DNA from: Xanthomonas sacchari
GTDB lineage: Bacteria > Pseudomonadota > Gammaproteobacteria > Xanthomonadales > Xanthomonadaceae
DNA: 64,000 nucleotides
Direction of reading: 5' to 3'
NCBI RefSeq assembly: GCF_024266585.1
Contig: NZ_CP100647.1
Location: 3,887,001 to 3,951,000, forward strand
Under the pieces are notes generated by a model that saw only the letters and a program-made list of their open reading frames with translations, made no database searches and was not told where the DNA came from. The position numbers and the translations under genes were made by a program. Each line of letters begins with the position of its first letter. Positions within the stretch are counted from its first letter, which is position 1. This document shows positions 54,106-63,057 of the stretch, one piece after another.

Positions 54106-55059
54106 ATGTCCAGTCCGCCCCGCTTGCCGGAAATGCTAACCGATCCCCTGCGCGAGGCGCTCACGCGCGCCCAGCAGCAGGTCAACGCGCTGGTGCTGGG
54201 CAAGCCGCAACAGGTGCGCATGGCCTTTGTCGCCCTGCTGTCCGGCGGACATCTGCTGATCGAGGATCTGCCCGGCCTGGGCAAGACCACGCTGGCGCAT
54301 GCGCTGGCGGCGAGCCTGGGGCTGGGCTTCCAGCGCGTGCAGTTCACCTCCGATCTGCTGCCGGCGGATGTGCTCGGCGTATCGGTGTACGACGCGCAGT
54401 CGCGCCAGTTCCAATTCCATCCGGGCCCGGTGTTCACCCACGTGCTGCTCGCCGACGAGATCAACCGCGCGCCGCCGCGCACGCAGAGCGCACTGCTGGA
54501 AGCGATGGCCGAGCAGCAGGTCACCCTCGACGGCACCACCCATCCGCTGCCGTCGCCGTTCTTCGTCATCGCCACGCAGAATCCGGTGGACCTGTCCGGC
54601 ACCTTCCCGTTGCCCGACTCGCAACTGGACCGCTTCCTGCTGCGCCTGGCGCTGGGCTATCCCAATGCCGAGGCCGAACGCGCGCTGCTCAGCGGCAGCG
54701 ACCGCCACGACCTGATCGCGCAGGCGCAGCCGCTGCTCGGCGAGGCCGACATGGCCACACTGCGCCAGAGCGTGGAGCAGATTCATGCCAGCGCGGCGCT
54801 GGTCGGCTACGTGCAGGCGCTGCTGGCGCGCAGCCGCCAGCATCCGGGCGTGCGCGTGGGCCTGTCGCCGCGCGCCGGCATCGCCCTGCTGCGCGCGGCC
54901 AAGGCGCATGCGCTGCTGCTCGGCCGCGGCCACGTGCTGCCCGACGACGTGCAGGCGCTGTTCGTCGCCGTCGCCGAGCACCGCCTGGTGGCGGAACAGG
55001 AATCGGCCTCCGGCCAGGCCCTGGCCAAGGCGATCCTGCACAGCGTCGCGGTGGACTGA
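54106..55059 (+). CDS. MoxR-family AAA+ ATPase
   Basis: A 317-residue MoxR ATPase. Walker A is LPGLGKTTLAHALA (about 60-73), Walker B is HVLLADEINRAPPRTQSALLEAM (about 123-145) and sensor 1 is FFVIATQNP. The C-terminal lid domain has VRVGLSPRAGIALLRAAKA, a typical arginine finger region. MoxR proteins act as chaperone-like partners of a VWA or DUF58 protein encoded next to them, which is what is seen. The DUF58 gene begins five bases after its stop. The first ATG in frame is at 54106; another at 54133 is possible. Confidence 0.92.
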   Translation: MSSPPRLPEMLTDPLREALTRAQQQVNALVLGKPQQVRMAFVALLSGGHLLIEDLPGLGKTTLAHALAASLGLGFQRVQFTSDLLPADVLGVSVYDAQSRQFQFHPGPVFTHVLLADEINRAPPRTQSALLEAMAEQQVTLDGTTHPLPSPFFVIATQNPVDLSGTFPLPDSQLDRFLLRLALGYPNAEAERALLSGSDRHDLIAQAQPLLGEADMATLRQSVEQIHASAALVGYVQALLARSRQHPGVRVGLSPRAGIALLRAAKAHALLLGRGHVLPDDVQALFVAVAEHRLVAEQESASGQALAKAILHSVAVD

Positions 55060-55064
55060 CGCGC

Positions 55065-56009
55065 ATGCCGGGCTGGCGGCAGCGACTGGCGCAACTCGCC
55101 GCGCCGCGCGCGCCGGAAGCGCTGCCGATCCATCTGGATCGGCGCCGCATCTACATCCTGCCGACTCCGTTCGGCGGCTTCCTGGCGCTGCTGCTGGCGG
55201 CGATGCTGCTCGGCGCGCTGAACTACAACAACAACCCGGCGCTGCTGCTGGCGATGCTGCTCGGCGCGGCGGCGATGGCCAGCGCCATCGTCGCCCACCT
55301 GCAGTTGTCCGGGTTGCGCCTGGAGGCGCTGTCGGCCGAGCCGGTCCCGGCCGGACAACCGCTGCGCCTGCGGTTGGCGCTGGCCACCGCCGACGGCCGC
55401 CGACGGCGCGGCCTGCGCGTGCGCCACGGCGCCGCGCACACCTACCTGGACCTGCACCGCGACGACCGCAACGAGGCCGACCTGGAGGTGCCCACCGAAC
55501 GCCGCGGCTGGCTCGACCTGCAGCGCGTGCAGGTCTCCACCACCCAGCCGCTGGGACTGCTGCGCGCCTGGGCCTGGTTCTGGCCGGACACCCCGCTGCT
55601 GGTCTACCCGCAACCGGAAGCCGACGGCCCGCCGCTGCCGACCGGTGCCGGCACCCCGACCCAGACCCGCCTGCACGCGCTCGGCGAGGAACTGCACCAA
55701 TTGCGTCCCTACCGCGCCGGCGACGCGCCGCGGGCGATCGCCTGGAAGCACTCGGCGCGCCGCGACACCTTGCTGGTGCGCGAGTACGAACGCCCGATCG
55801 GGGTGGACGTGGTGCTGGACTGGCGCGCGCTGCCGGCGTTGCCGCACGAACGCCGCATCGCGCGGCTGGCGCGCTGGGTCGAGGACGCCGAGCGCGACGG
55901 CCGCCGCTACCGCCTGCTGCTGCCGGGGCAGCCGGCGCTGGGGCCGGGCCGCGGCCCGCAGCACCGGCATCTGTGCCTGCGCGCGCTGGCGCTGCTGCCG
56001 CATGACTGA
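55065..56009 (+). CDS. DUF58 domain protein
   Basis: A 314-residue membrane protein. After a soluble start it has two adjacent membrane segments (GGFLALLLAAMLLGALNY and PALLLAMLLGAAAMASAIVA). A periplasm- or cytosol-facing beta domain follows, then the DUF58 signature LRPYRAGDAPRAIAWKHSARRDTLLVREYE. The family partners MoxR ATPases and is linked to cell-envelope function, but its role is unproven. The stop at 56009 overlaps the start of the transglutaminase gene (ATG 56002) by eight bases. Confidence 0.9.
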   Translation: MPGWRQRLAQLAAPRAPEALPIHLDRRRIYILPTPFGGFLALLLAAMLLGALNYNNNPALLLAMLLGAAAMASAIVAHLQLSGLRLEALSAEPVPAGQPLRLRLALATADGRRRRGLRVRHGAAHTYLDLHRDDRNEADLEVPTERRGWLDLQRVQVSTTQPLGLLRAWAWFWPDTPLLVYPQPEADGPPLPTGAGTPTQTRLHALGEELHQLRPYRAGDAPRAIAWKHSARRDTLLVREYERPIGVDVVLDWRALPALPHERRIARLARWVEDAERDGRRYRLLLPGQPALGPGRGPQHRHLCLRALALLPHD

Positions 56010-57951
56010 GCCGCGTTCGCCCGCGCTGCACACCGCCAGCCGCGCCTGGGCGCTGGGCGCGGCGCTGCTGGCGTTGCTGCCGCTGCTGCTGCAGTTGCCC
56101 ACCACGCTGGCCTGGCTGATCGCGCTGTCCGCGCTGCTGGTCGGCGCCAGTTCGGCGTGGCGGCCGATGCCGGCGCTGCTGCGCCTGGCCCTGGTCGCGG
56201 CGATGCTCGCGGCGCTGTACTGGCAGGTCGGCCTGCGCTTCGGCCGCGATACCGGCTGTGCGCTGCTGGCGGCGATGCTGGCGATCAAGCCCTCGGAACT
56301 GAAGAGCCTGCGCGATGCGCGCAGCCTGCTCGGCTTCGCCCTGTTCGCGCCATTCGCCGCGTTCCTGCTCGACCAGGGGCCGCTGACGATGGCGCTGGGG
56401 CTGGCCGCGGTGATCGCGGCGCTGCTGTGCATGCAGCGCCTGGCCGACCAGGAAGGACACAGCATGCGCCGTCCCTTGCGCGGGCAACTGCGCGGCGTCG
56501 GCCGCCTGCTGGCGCTGGGCCTGCCGCTGGCCCTGGCCGCGTTCTGGCTGTTCCCGCGGCTGGGCTCGCCGCTGTGGGGCGTGCCGGAACGCGCCATGGG
56601 CCGCCCCGGCCTGTCGGACACGATGAGCCCGGGGCAATGGCTGGACCTGATGGCCGACGACACCCCGGCGCTGCGCGTGCAGTTCTTCGGCCCGGTGCCG
56701 GCACCGGCGCAGCGCTACTGGCGCGGCCCGGTGCTGTGGGATTTCGACGGCCGCACCTGGCGCGCACTGCGCAGCAACGCCTGGGCGCCGGCACCGGCGG
56801 TGCAGTTCGCGCCGGGCGGCTGGGACTACCAACTCGAAGTGGAGCCGACCGACCGCCGGCAACTGGTCGCGCTGGACCTGCCGCTGCAGGCACCGGCCGG
56901 CACCCGGCTCAGCGCCGACGCGGTGCTGCAGACCGAGCGCACGCTCAGCGCACTGACCCGCTGGCGGCTGCGCTCGGCACCGCCGCAGCGAGTCGAGGCC
57001 GATCTCGGCCCGGCGCAGCGGCAGCGTGCGTTGGCGCTGCCGCCGGGCTACAACCCGCGCACCCTGGCGCTGGCCCGGCAGTGGCGGCAACAGGCCGGCG
57101 CCGACGATGCGGCGATCGTCGCCCGCGCCCTGCAATGGATCCGCCGCGACTTCGCCTACACCCTGCAGACGCCGCTGCCCGGCCGCGACGGCGTGGACGA
57201 ATTCCTGTTCCAGCAGAAGGCCGGGTTCTGCGAGCACTTCAGCTCGGCGTTCGTGGTGCTGATGCGCGGTGCCGGCATTCCCGCGCGGGTGGTCACCGGC
57301 TATGCCGGCGGCACCCGCAATCCGTTCGGCAACTACTGGGTGGTGCGGCGCATGGACGCGCACGCCTGGGCCGAGGTGTGGCTGCCGCAACGCGGCTGGG
57401 TGCGGGTGGACCCGACCGCGGCGGTGGCCCCGGAACGCATCTACGACACCCTGGAGGACCGCCTGGGCAGCGGCGCCGGCGCACAGGGCGGCGACGCCGA
57501 CTGGCGCTGGCGCGACCTCGCCGACTGGGCGCGGCGCGGCTGGAACGACCTGGTGCTGTCCTTCGATGCCAACCGCCAGCAGCGCCTGCTCAGCCAGTTC
57601 GGCATCACCCGGCTGGACCCCGGCCAGCTGGTGGCGCTGTTCGCCGGATTCGCGGCGCTGCTGCTGGGCGCGATGGCGTGGTGGCTGGCCCGTGGCGAGC
57701 GCGAGCGCGATCCGTTGCTGCGTGCCTGGCGCGGCCTGGGCCGGCGCTACGCCAAGCGCGGCCAGGGCCGCGAACCGCACGAACCGGCACTGGCGTGGGC
57801 GGCGCGCGTGCAACGGGAAACCGGCGATGCGAGCCTGATTTCACTCAGCCAGCGTTTCGCCGATGCGCGCTACGCTGGCGCGGATTCGGACAGCGCTTCA
57901 CTGTTGCGCGACCTGCGCAGGCACCGTCCGCCCACTGGAGCATCCCGATGA
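56002..57951 (+). CDS. tgpA: TgpA-like membrane transglutaminase
   Basis: A 649-residue protein with about six N-terminal membrane helices (to about residue 190) and a periplasmic DUF3488-type region. The transglutaminase core has a catalytic triad Cys410 in QKAGFCEHFSSAF, His454 in DAHAWAEVWL and Asp470 in VRVDPTAAV. A last membrane helix (about 535-560) and a cytoplasmic tail follow. This is the architecture of Pseudomonas TgpA, which is essential there and acts on the envelope in an unknown way. It forms a moxR-DUF58-tgpA set. Its stop overlaps the lipoprotein start by three bases. Confidence 0.92.
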   Translation: MTEPRSPALHTASRAWALGAALLALLPLLLQLPTTLAWLIALSALLVGASSAWRPMPALLRLALVAAMLAALYWQVGLRFGRDTGCALLAAMLAIKPSELKSLRDARSLLGFALFAPFAAFLLDQGPLTMALGLAAVIAALLCMQRLADQEGHSMRRPLRGQLRGVGRLLALGLPLALAAFWLFPRLGSPLWGVPERAMGRPGLSDTMSPGQWLDLMADDTPALRVQFFGPVPAPAQRYWRGPVLWDFDGRTWRALRSNAWAPAPAVQFAPGGWDYQLEVEPTDRRQLVALDLPLQAPAGTRLSADAVLQTERTLSALTRWRLRSAPPQRVEADLGPAQRQRALALPPGYNPRTLALARQWRQQAGADDAAIVARALQWIRRDFAYTLQTPLPGRDGVDEFLFQQKAGFCEHFSSAFVVLMRGAGIPARVVTGYAGGTRNPFGNYWVVRRMDAHAWAEVWLPQRGWVRVDPTAAVAPERIYDTLEDRLGSGAGAQGGDADWRWRDLADWARRGWNDLVLSFDANRQQRLLSQFGITRLDPGQLVALFAGFAALLLGAMAWWLARGERERDPLLRAWRGLGRRYAKRGQGREPHEPALAWAARVQRETGDASLISLSQRFADARYAGADSDSASLLRDLRRHRPPTGASR

Positions 57952-58466
57952 AGATTCGCCTGCTGTTCCCCGTGATCGCTGCGTTGGCGCTCGGCGCCTG
58001 CGCCACCGCCCCCAAGCCGCTGCAGGGCCAGTTCGCACCCGTCAGCCCGCGCGACTCGGTCGCCGGCCAGCAGCCCGGCGCGCCGGTGCGCTGGGGCGGC
58101 AAGATCATCAAGACCACGCCCGGCCAGGGCCAGACCTGCTTCCAGATGCTGTCGCGCCCGCTCAATGCCAGCGGCCGCCCGGACAGCGACTCGGCCGACG
58201 CCAGCGATGGCCGTTTCATCGCCTGCCGCGCCGGCTTCTACGACCCGGCGGTGTTCGAACCCGGCCGCGAGGTGACCTTCATCGGCCACGTGTCCGGCTA
58301 CGACAACACCCGCATCGGCGACTACGACTACCGCCTGCCGAAGATGGACGCGGACGTGGTCTACCTGTGGCCGGTGGTGCGCCAGGTCGAAGTGGTGCCG
58401 GCCTACCCGTACGGTCCGTGGGGCGGCCCTTGGGGTCCGTGGGGCCCGCGCTGGGGCTGGTGGTAA
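57948..58466 (+). CDS. Slp-like outer-membrane lipoprotein
   Basis: A 172-residue lipoprotein. The signal peptide MKIRLLFPVIAALALGAC ends in LGAC with Cys18 as the lipid site. The Slp (starvation-lipoprotein) fold follows: GAPVRWGGKIIKTTPGQGQTCFQMLSRPLNA, FIACRAGFYDPAVFEPGREVTFIGHVSGYDN, DYDYRLPKMDADVVYLWPV. The tail (YPYGPWGGPWGPWGPRWGWW) is a run of Trp, Gly and Pro. It follows tgpA by overlapping codons and is followed by a terminator, so it is the last gene of the operon. The family coats the outer membrane under stress; the role here is not known. Confidence 0.85.
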   Translation: MKIRLLFPVIAALALGACATAPKPLQGQFAPVSPRDSVAGQQPGAPVRWGGKIIKTTPGQGQTCFQMLSRPLNASGRPDSDSADASDGRFIACRAGFYDPAVFEPGREVTFIGHVSGYDNTRIGDYDYRLPKMDADVVYLWPVVRQVEVVPAYPYGPWGGPWGPWGPRWGWW

Positions 58467-58488
58467 GCCCTGCGGTTTTGCCGCAACG

Positions 58489-58518
58489 AAAAACGCCGCT
58501 GATCCAGCGGCGTTTTTT
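58489..58518. terminator. Bidirectional terminator after the Slp-like gene and hinT
   Basis: AACGCCGCTG-ATC-CAGCGGCGTT (58492-58514) with A-rich sequence before and TTTTTTT after. It lies 22 bases past the lipoprotein stop and about 30 bases past the hinT stop, so it can end both converging transcripts. Confidence 0.85.
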
Positions 58519-58548
58519 TATGGCTGCACGGCGCCGACCGCCATCGCG

Positions 58549-58896
58549 TCAGGGCGTGCCGAAGCGCCCCAGCGGCGCGCCGGCGAGCAGATGCAGGTGC
58601 AGATGGAACACGGTCTGCCCGGCGTGCTCGCGGCAGTTGATCACCACCCGGTAGCCGTCCTGGGCCAAGCCCTGCTCGCGCGCGTAGCTGGCCGCGGCCA
58701 GCACCAGCCGGCCGACCAAGGTCGCCTGCTCCGGCGCCAGGTCGTCCAGGGTCGGAATCTCCACCTGCTTGGGGATGAAGAGCACATGCACCGGCGCCTG
58801 CGGCGCGATGTCCTTGAAGCCGAGCACGGCGTCGTCCTCGTAGACGATGCTGGCCGGAATTTCGCGACGGATGATCTTGCCGAAGATGGTGTCCAT
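58549..58896 (-). CDS. hinT: Histidine-triad nucleotide-binding protein HinT
   Basis: A 115-residue HIT-family purine phosphoramidase. It opens with TIFGKIIRREIPASIVYEDDAVLGFKDI and PQAPVHVLFIPK, and the histidine triad is HLHLHLL in GQTVFHLHLHLLAGAPL. The nucleophile His is the second of the triad. The family cleaves AMP-NH2-type substrates. It is 75 bases after recR on the same strand. Confidence 0.93.
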   Translation of the reverse strand: MDTIFGKIIRREIPASIVYEDDAVLGFKDIAPQAPVHVLFIPKQVEIPTLDDLAPEQATLVGRLVLAAASYAREQGLAQDGYRVVINCREHAGQTVFHLHLHLLAGAPLGRFGTP

Positions 58897-58971
58897 GGAG
58901 CGCGCCCGGAACGAAAGAAGGGGCCGCCGTTATAGCCCAATTCGGCGTCGCCCCGCAGCCGCGTGCGGCGG

Positions 58972-59586
58972 CTACTCGCCGCTGCCGGCGCGCGGCACTT
59001 CGCTGCGGCTGCCGAAGGCATGCGACAGCGTGCCGCGATCCACGTACTCCAGCTCCCCGCCCAGCGGCAGGCCCTGCGCCAGCCGGCTCGGCCGCACGCC
59101 GTGCTGGCGCGCCAGTTGCGCCAGATAGTGCGCGGTGGCCTCGCCTTCGACCGTGGAATTGGTGGCGATGATCAGTTCGGCCACCTCGCCCTGCGCCAGC
59201 CGCGCGCCCAGCCGGTCCAGGCCCAGTTCGCGCGGACCGATCCCGTCCAGCGGCGACAGCCGGCCCTGCAGGATGAAGTACAGGCCGCGGTAGCCGGTGG
59301 CGTGCTCGATCGCCAGGCGGTCGGCCGGCGATTCCACCGCGCACAGTTGCTGGCGATCGCGGGCAGGACTGGCGCAGATCGCACAGACCTCGGTTTCGCT
59401 GAAATCGCGGCACTGCGCACAATGGCCGATGCGCTCAATCGCCTCGTGCAACCGCTCGGCCAGGCGCTGCCCGCCTTCGCGCTCGCGCTCGAGCACGTGG
59501 TAGGCCATGCGCTGCGCGGTCTTCTGGCCGACGCCAGGCAGCACGCGGAACGCATCGATCAGTTGTTCGAGCAGCGGCGAACTCAT
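58972..59586 (-). CDS. recR: Recombination mediator RecR
   Basis: A 204-residue RecR protein. The N-terminal helix-hairpin-helix ([22 protein letters not shown]) is followed by the Zn finger C-x2-C...C-x2-C in [17 protein letters not shown]. The Toprim domain contains [23 protein letters not shown]. RecR helps load RecA on gapped DNA with RecF and RecO. It belongs to the dnaX-ybaB-recR group that is common in bacteria. Its start at 59586 has only a weak ribosome-binding site. A 248-bp spacer with a REPIN separates it from ybaB. Confidence 0.95.
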   Translation of the reverse strand: MSSPLLEQLIDAFRVLPGVGQKTAQRMAYHVLEREREGGQRLAERLHEAIERIGHCAQCRDFSETEVCAICASPARDRQQLCAVESPADRLAIEHATGYRGLYFILQGRLSPLDGIGPRELGLDRLGARLAQGEVAELIIATNSTVEGEATAHYLAQLARQHGVRPSRLAQGLPLGGELEYVDRGTLSHAFGSRSEVPRAGSGE

Positions 59587-59687
59587 TGGTTGGGGATTGG
59601 GGATCCGGGAGTGGGGGATTCTGGTGGCGACAGGCGGTCGGCGACCAAATCGTTAGCAAGCGAACGCGTGGAAACGTGGGACATCCC

Positions 59688-59753
59688 GTAGGAGCGGCTT
59701 CAGCCGCGAGGGGCGTTACCGGTAATGCCCGTCGCGGCTAAAGCCGCTCCTAC
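59688..59753. repeat. REPIN between recR and ybaB
   Basis: GTAGGAGCGGCTTCAGCCGC and its near complement are separated by about 25 bases. This is the same 66-bp inverted pair as at 15344-15409, showing that the family is repeated. No gene in the gap 59587-59834. Confidence 0.8.
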
Positions 59754-59834
59754 GCAGGAAACGCACCGAAGCAGGAGAGGCAGCGCACGCGCGAAAACCG
59801 CGAATCCCCACTCCCAAATCCCGAATCCCAGCCC

Positions 59835-60155
59835 TCAGAACGGCAGCTTCATGCCCGGCGGGATCGGCATGCCGGCGGTGGCCGCGCCCATGCGCGCCTT
59901 GGATTCGGCGTCGATCTTGTTGGAGGCGTCGTTGAAGGCGGCGGCGATCAGGTCCTCGGCCATTTCCTGGTCGGCCAGGATGCTCGGATCGATCCGCACC
60001 TTGCGGCACTCCTTGGCGCCGGTCAGGGTCACGTTGACCATGCCGCCGCCGGCGCTGCCGGTGACTTCCAGCTTGGCCAGTTCTTCCTGGGCGCGCTGCA
60101 GGTTTTCCTGCATCTTCTGCGCCTGTTGCATCAATTGGGCGATATTGCCGCGCAT
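59835..60155 (-). CDS. ybaB: YbaB/EbfC nucleoid-associated protein
   Basis: A 106-residue DNA-binding YbaB protein. It begins RGNIAQLMQQAQKMQENLQR with an N-terminal coiled coil, then the beta sheet with LEVTGSAGGGMVNVTLTGAKECRKVRIDPSIL and a helical tail DLIAAAFNDASNKI. The family binds DNA as a tweezer-like dimer. It lies six bases after the dnaX stop, so dnaX and ybaB are surely cotranscribed. Confidence 0.95.
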   Translation of the reverse strand: MRGNIAQLMQQAQKMQENLQRAQEELAKLEVTGSAGGGMVNVTLTGAKECRKVRIDPSILADQEMAEDLIAAAFNDASNKIDAESKARMGAATAGMPIPPGMKLPF

Positions 60156-60161
60156 CGTGGT

Positions 60162-62033
60162 TCACTCATCGTAGGGACGGATGGAATCGGGAACGACCCG
60201 CGCGCCTTGCTGCTGGATCAGCGCCTGCACCGCCGGGTCGTTCATGAACGCGGCCTCGGCCGCGTTCTGGCGCTCGCCGCGTTGCCGGTGCGAGCGCTCG
60301 TGCAGGGTTTCGGCATCGACCGCGATGCCGCTTTCGATGACGATCTTCGGACGCTGGCCCAGCGCCTCGGCCAGGGCGCCGGCCAGTTCGCCGAGCGAGC
60401 GCTCGGACTGCAGGTACTCGAAGCCCGGCGACAGCGACAGGCGCAGCACGCCCTCGGCATGGCTGACGAAGGCGGCATTGGCCGCGAGCTGCCGCGACGG
60501 GCCGGTCAGGCCGCAATCGGCGACCAGTTCCAGCCAGTCCTCGGCGCTGTGCAGCGCGCGCGGCAGGTCGGACACGGCGGCATGCGTGCGCGGCGTCTGC
60601 GCCAGCGGGGGCACCATCGCCATTTCCGGTTCGGCGGCCGCGGCCGGTGCGACCGTGGGCGCCGCCGCCGCGACCGACACGGACGGCGCAGGACGCGCCG
60701 CCGGCGGTGCCGGCGGATCCCAGGGCGGATCCAACGGGGCCGCCGCCGCACTGGGCGAGGCCGTCGCGGCCGTCGCGGGTGCGGCGGGCGCCGGCACAGG
60801 CGCGGCGACCACGGGCGCGACAGGGGCAGCGGGCGCGACCGCGGCAGGTGCGGCCATCGCCGCGGCGGGCGCACTGGCGGCCGCCGCCGAGGCATTGCCC
60901 TGCCCCTGCGTGGCCGCACCGGTCGCGCTGCCAGCCGGCAGCGCCGCAGCGCCCATCGGACGGAACGCCAGCATGCGCAACACCGCCATCTCGAACCCGG
61001 CACGCGGACTCGGCGCCAGGTAAAGATCGCGGCGCCCGTTCAGCGCCATCTGGTACCACAATTGCACGATCTCCGGCCGCAGGCGCTCGGCCAACGGCGC
61101 CGGATCCAGTCCGTCCAGCGCGGGCGTGGCCGCGCCCGGCACCAGCTGCCGCACCTGGATGCGGTGCAGGGCCTCGGCCAGCGCCTCCAGCACCCCGCCC
61201 CAGTCGGGCGAGAACTCGGCCAGGCCGGCCACCACCTGCAGCAACCGCTGCCCGTCGGCATCGGCCAGCGCCTCCAGCATCGCCCCGACCTGGGTGCGGT
61301 CGACCGTGCCCAGCATCGTCCGTACCACGTCGTCGCGCAGCGCGCCGCCGGCGTAGGCGATGGCCTGGTCGAGCAGCGACAGGCCATCGCGCAGGCTGCC
61401 GTCGGCGGCCTTGGCCAGTTGCACGATCGCCGAGGCATCCACCTCGATCTGCTCGGCGGCCAGGATCTTGGTCATCTGCCCCTGGATCTGTTCCTCGTCC
61501 AGGCGCTTGAGGTTGAACTGCAGGCAGCGCGACAGCACCGTCACCGGCAGCTTCTGCGGGTCGGTGGTGGCGAGCAGGAACTTCACGTGCTCCGGCGGCT
61601 CTTCCAGCGTCTTCAGCAGCGCGTTGAACGCCGCCTTGGAGAGCATGTGCACTTCGTCGATCAGGTAGACCTTGAACTTGCCGCGCGAGGGCATGTACTG
61701 CGCGTTCTCGATCACCTCGCGCACGTCGTCCACGCCGGTGTTGGACGCGGCGTCGATCTCCAGCAGGTCGATGTAGCGGCCGGCGTCGATGTCCAGGCAG
61801 GCCGCGCACTGGCCGCACGGATCGGCACTGGTGCCCTGCTCGCAGTTCAGCGACTTGGCGAAGATGCGCGCGATGGTGGTCTTGCCGACGCCGCGGGTGC
61901 CGGTGAACAGGAACGCGTGGTGCACCCGGCCGCTGTCCAGCGCGTTGGTGAGCGCGCGGACCACATGCTCCTGCCCCACCAGCTCGGCGAAACGCTTGGG
62001 GCGCCACTTGCGGGCGAGAACGAGATAGGACAT
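60162..62033 (-). CDS. dnaX: DNA polymerase III tau subunit DnaX
   Basis: A 623-residue clamp-loader tau protein. The AAA+ domain has GTRGVGKTTIARIFAKSLNC (P-loop), the Zn site CEQGTSADPCGQCAAC and LIDEVHMLSKAAFNALLKTLEEPP, then SRCLQFNLKRL. A long Ala/Pro-rich linker (about 370-455) leads to a C-terminal domain that contacts DnaE and DnaB. I found no A-AAA-AAG-like slippery run after the clamp-loader domain, so the E. coli frameshift that makes gamma is not seen. The tRNA-Ser and SRP RNA genes stand just upstream on the other strand. Confidence 0.95.
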   Translation of the reverse strand: MSYLVLARKWRPKRFAELVGQEHVVRALTNALDSGRVHHAFLFTGTRGVGKTTIARIFAKSLNCEQGTSADPCGQCAACLDIDAGRYIDLLEIDAASNTGVDDVREVIENAQYMPSRGKFKVYLIDEVHMLSKAAFNALLKTLEEPPEHVKFLLATTDPQKLPVTVLSRCLQFNLKRLDEEQIQGQMTKILAAEQIEVDASAIVQLAKAADGSLRDGLSLLDQAIAYAGGALRDDVVRTMLGTVDRTQVGAMLEALADADGQRLLQVVAGLAEFSPDWGGVLEALAEALHRIQVRQLVPGAATPALDGLDPAPLAERLRPEIVQLWYQMALNGRRDLYLAPSPRAGFEMAVLRMLAFRPMGAAALPAGSATGAATQGQGNASAAAASAPAAAMAAPAAVAPAAPVAPVVAAPVPAPAAPATAATASPSAAAAPLDPPWDPPAPPAARPAPSVSVAAAAPTVAPAAAAEPEMAMVPPLAQTPRTHAAVSDLPRALHSAEDWLELVADCGLTGPSRQLAANAAFVSHAEGVLRLSLSPGFEYLQSERSLGELAGALAEALGQRPKIVIESGIAVDAETLHERSHRQRGERQNAAEAAFMNDPAVQALIQQQGARVVPDSIRPYDE

Positions 62034-62200
62034 CAGGCGACCGTCTTCATCTGAACCGCCATTGTGCCACGCCGGGCCACCGCGATCGTTCAGTCATCCG
62101 GTCAGCCGCCGTCACGCGCGCGCCGCCTTCGGCGCAGGGCTGCCTGCGACGATGAACAGGGCGAAGATGAGCGCAGTTCACGCAACGGCGGTGGCTCGCC

Positions 62201-62229
62201 TTGTGAACGGCGGCCATGACGGCTAGAAT
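62201..62229 (+). promoter_or_regulatory. Sigma-70 promoter of tRNA-Ser
   Basis: TTGTGA (62201-62206) and TAGAAT (62224-62229) are separated by exactly 17 bases. Transcription would begin about 30 bases before the mature tRNA. This is the best -35/-10 pair in this part of the window. Confidence 0.8.
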
Positions 62230-62268
62230 TCCCGCCCTTGCCCGGACCGCATGGCCCGCGCAAGACCC

Positions 62269-62361
62269 GGAGAGGTGTCCGAGTGGTTGAAGGAGCACGC
62301 CTGGAAAGTGTGTAAGCGTCTAAACCGCGCTTCGGGGGTTCGAATCCCCCTCTCTCCGCCA
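62269..62361 (+). tRNA. tRNA-Ser (GGA)
   Basis: A class II tRNA of 93 nt with encoded CCA. The acceptor stem is GGAGAGG/CCTCTCC, the D arm has GTCCGAGTGGTTGAAGGA, the anticodon loop CTGGAAA gives GGA, and there is a long variable arm. GGGTTCGAATCCC forms the T arm. The body closely resembles E. coli tRNA-Ser(GGA). Confidence 0.96.
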
Positions 62362-62423
62362 GATTCGAATTGCGCTTCCCTCGCAGAGTCGCTTCGCCAC
62401 TGGCGCAAGAACTCAAAGGGAAA

Positions 62424-62445
62424 GACCGCGCCACTGGCGCGGTTT
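62424..62445 (+). terminator. Terminator after tRNA-Ser
   Basis: ACCGCGCC-ACT-GGCGCGGT (62425-62443) followed by TTCGTCT. The hairpin is strong but the U-tract is short, so read-through into the SRP RNA gene right behind it is possible. Confidence 0.65.
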
Positions 62446-62453
62446 CGTCTCTA

Positions 62454-62563
62454 TGGTGGCCCCGTCGGCCCCTCGCGACGCTAGGTCGAAAACCCCGCCA
62501 GGGCCGGAAGGCAGCAACGGTATCGATCGACGCGGGCGCCGAGGTCAGCCGGCGGGGTTACCA
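62454..62563 (+). ncRNA. ffs: 4.5S signal recognition particle RNA
   Basis: The conserved hairpin tip is present as AGGGCCGGAAGGCAGCAAC, the SRP domain IV signature. The ends TGGTGGCCCCG and CGGGGTTACCA pair over eleven bases, allowing G-U pairs, which closes an RNA of about 110 nt, close to the E. coli length. It binds Ffh to target membrane proteins. Ends were set by pairing and could be off by a few bases. It lies 92 bases after tRNA-Ser. Confidence 0.9.
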
Positions 62564-62607
62564 CCCTCCCCTACGAAGACCGCGATCACGCCCGAGCGTG
62601 CGCGCCG

Positions 62608-63054
62608 CTATTCGCGCGACGGCGCTGGCGTCTCCGGGTGCAGCCAGCCCGCATCGCCCTCGCGGTAGCGCTCGCGCTTCCAGATCGGCACGCGCGCCTT
62701 GACCTCGTCGATGACGTAGCGGCAGGCGCCGAAGGCGGCGTCGCGGTGCGCGGCGACCACGCCGACCCACACCGCCAGGTCGCCGATCGCCAGTTCGCCG
62801 ATGCGGTGCACGCAGCGCAGGTCGAGAATGGCGAAGCGGGCCAGGGCCTCGTCGACGATGCGCTGGCCCTCGGCCTCGGCCAGTGCGGCATAGGCCTCGT
62901 AGTGCAGGCCGTCGACCGCACGGCCGTCGTTGTGGTCGCGCACCCAGCCTTCGAAGCTGGCATAGGCGCCGGCCTGGGCGTGCGCCAGCGGGGCGCGCAG
63001 CGTGGCGATGTCGAGCGGCCGGTCGGCCAGCCGGAAACGCGGTTCGGCAGACAT
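62608..63054 (-). CDS. moaE: Molybdopterin synthase large subunit MoaE
   Basis: A 148-residue MoaE protein, the catalytic subunit that inserts the dithiolene sulfurs of molybdopterin. ASFEGWVRDHNDGRAVDGLHYEAYAALAEAEG is the family opening; RCVHRIGELAIGDLAVWVGVVAAHRDAAFGACRYVIDEVKARVPIWKRE carries the active Lys residues near KARVPIWK. It starts three bases after the moaD stop in a moaC-moaD-moaE operon. Confidence 0.95.
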   Translation of the reverse strand: MSAEPRFRLADRPLDIATLRAPLAHAQAGAYASFEGWVRDHNDGRAVDGLHYEAYAALAEAEGQRIVDEALARFAILDLRCVHRIGELAIGDLAVWVGVVAAHRDAAFGACRYVIDEVKARVPIWKRERYREGDAGWLHPETPAPSRE

Positions 63055-63057
63055 GGC

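Noticed and set aside
60501-60930. Search for an E. coli-like dnaX slippery site giving the gamma subunit
   Set aside because: No run of six or more adenines with a following hairpin is seen in the Ala/Pro-rich linker; the tau form alone is supported.
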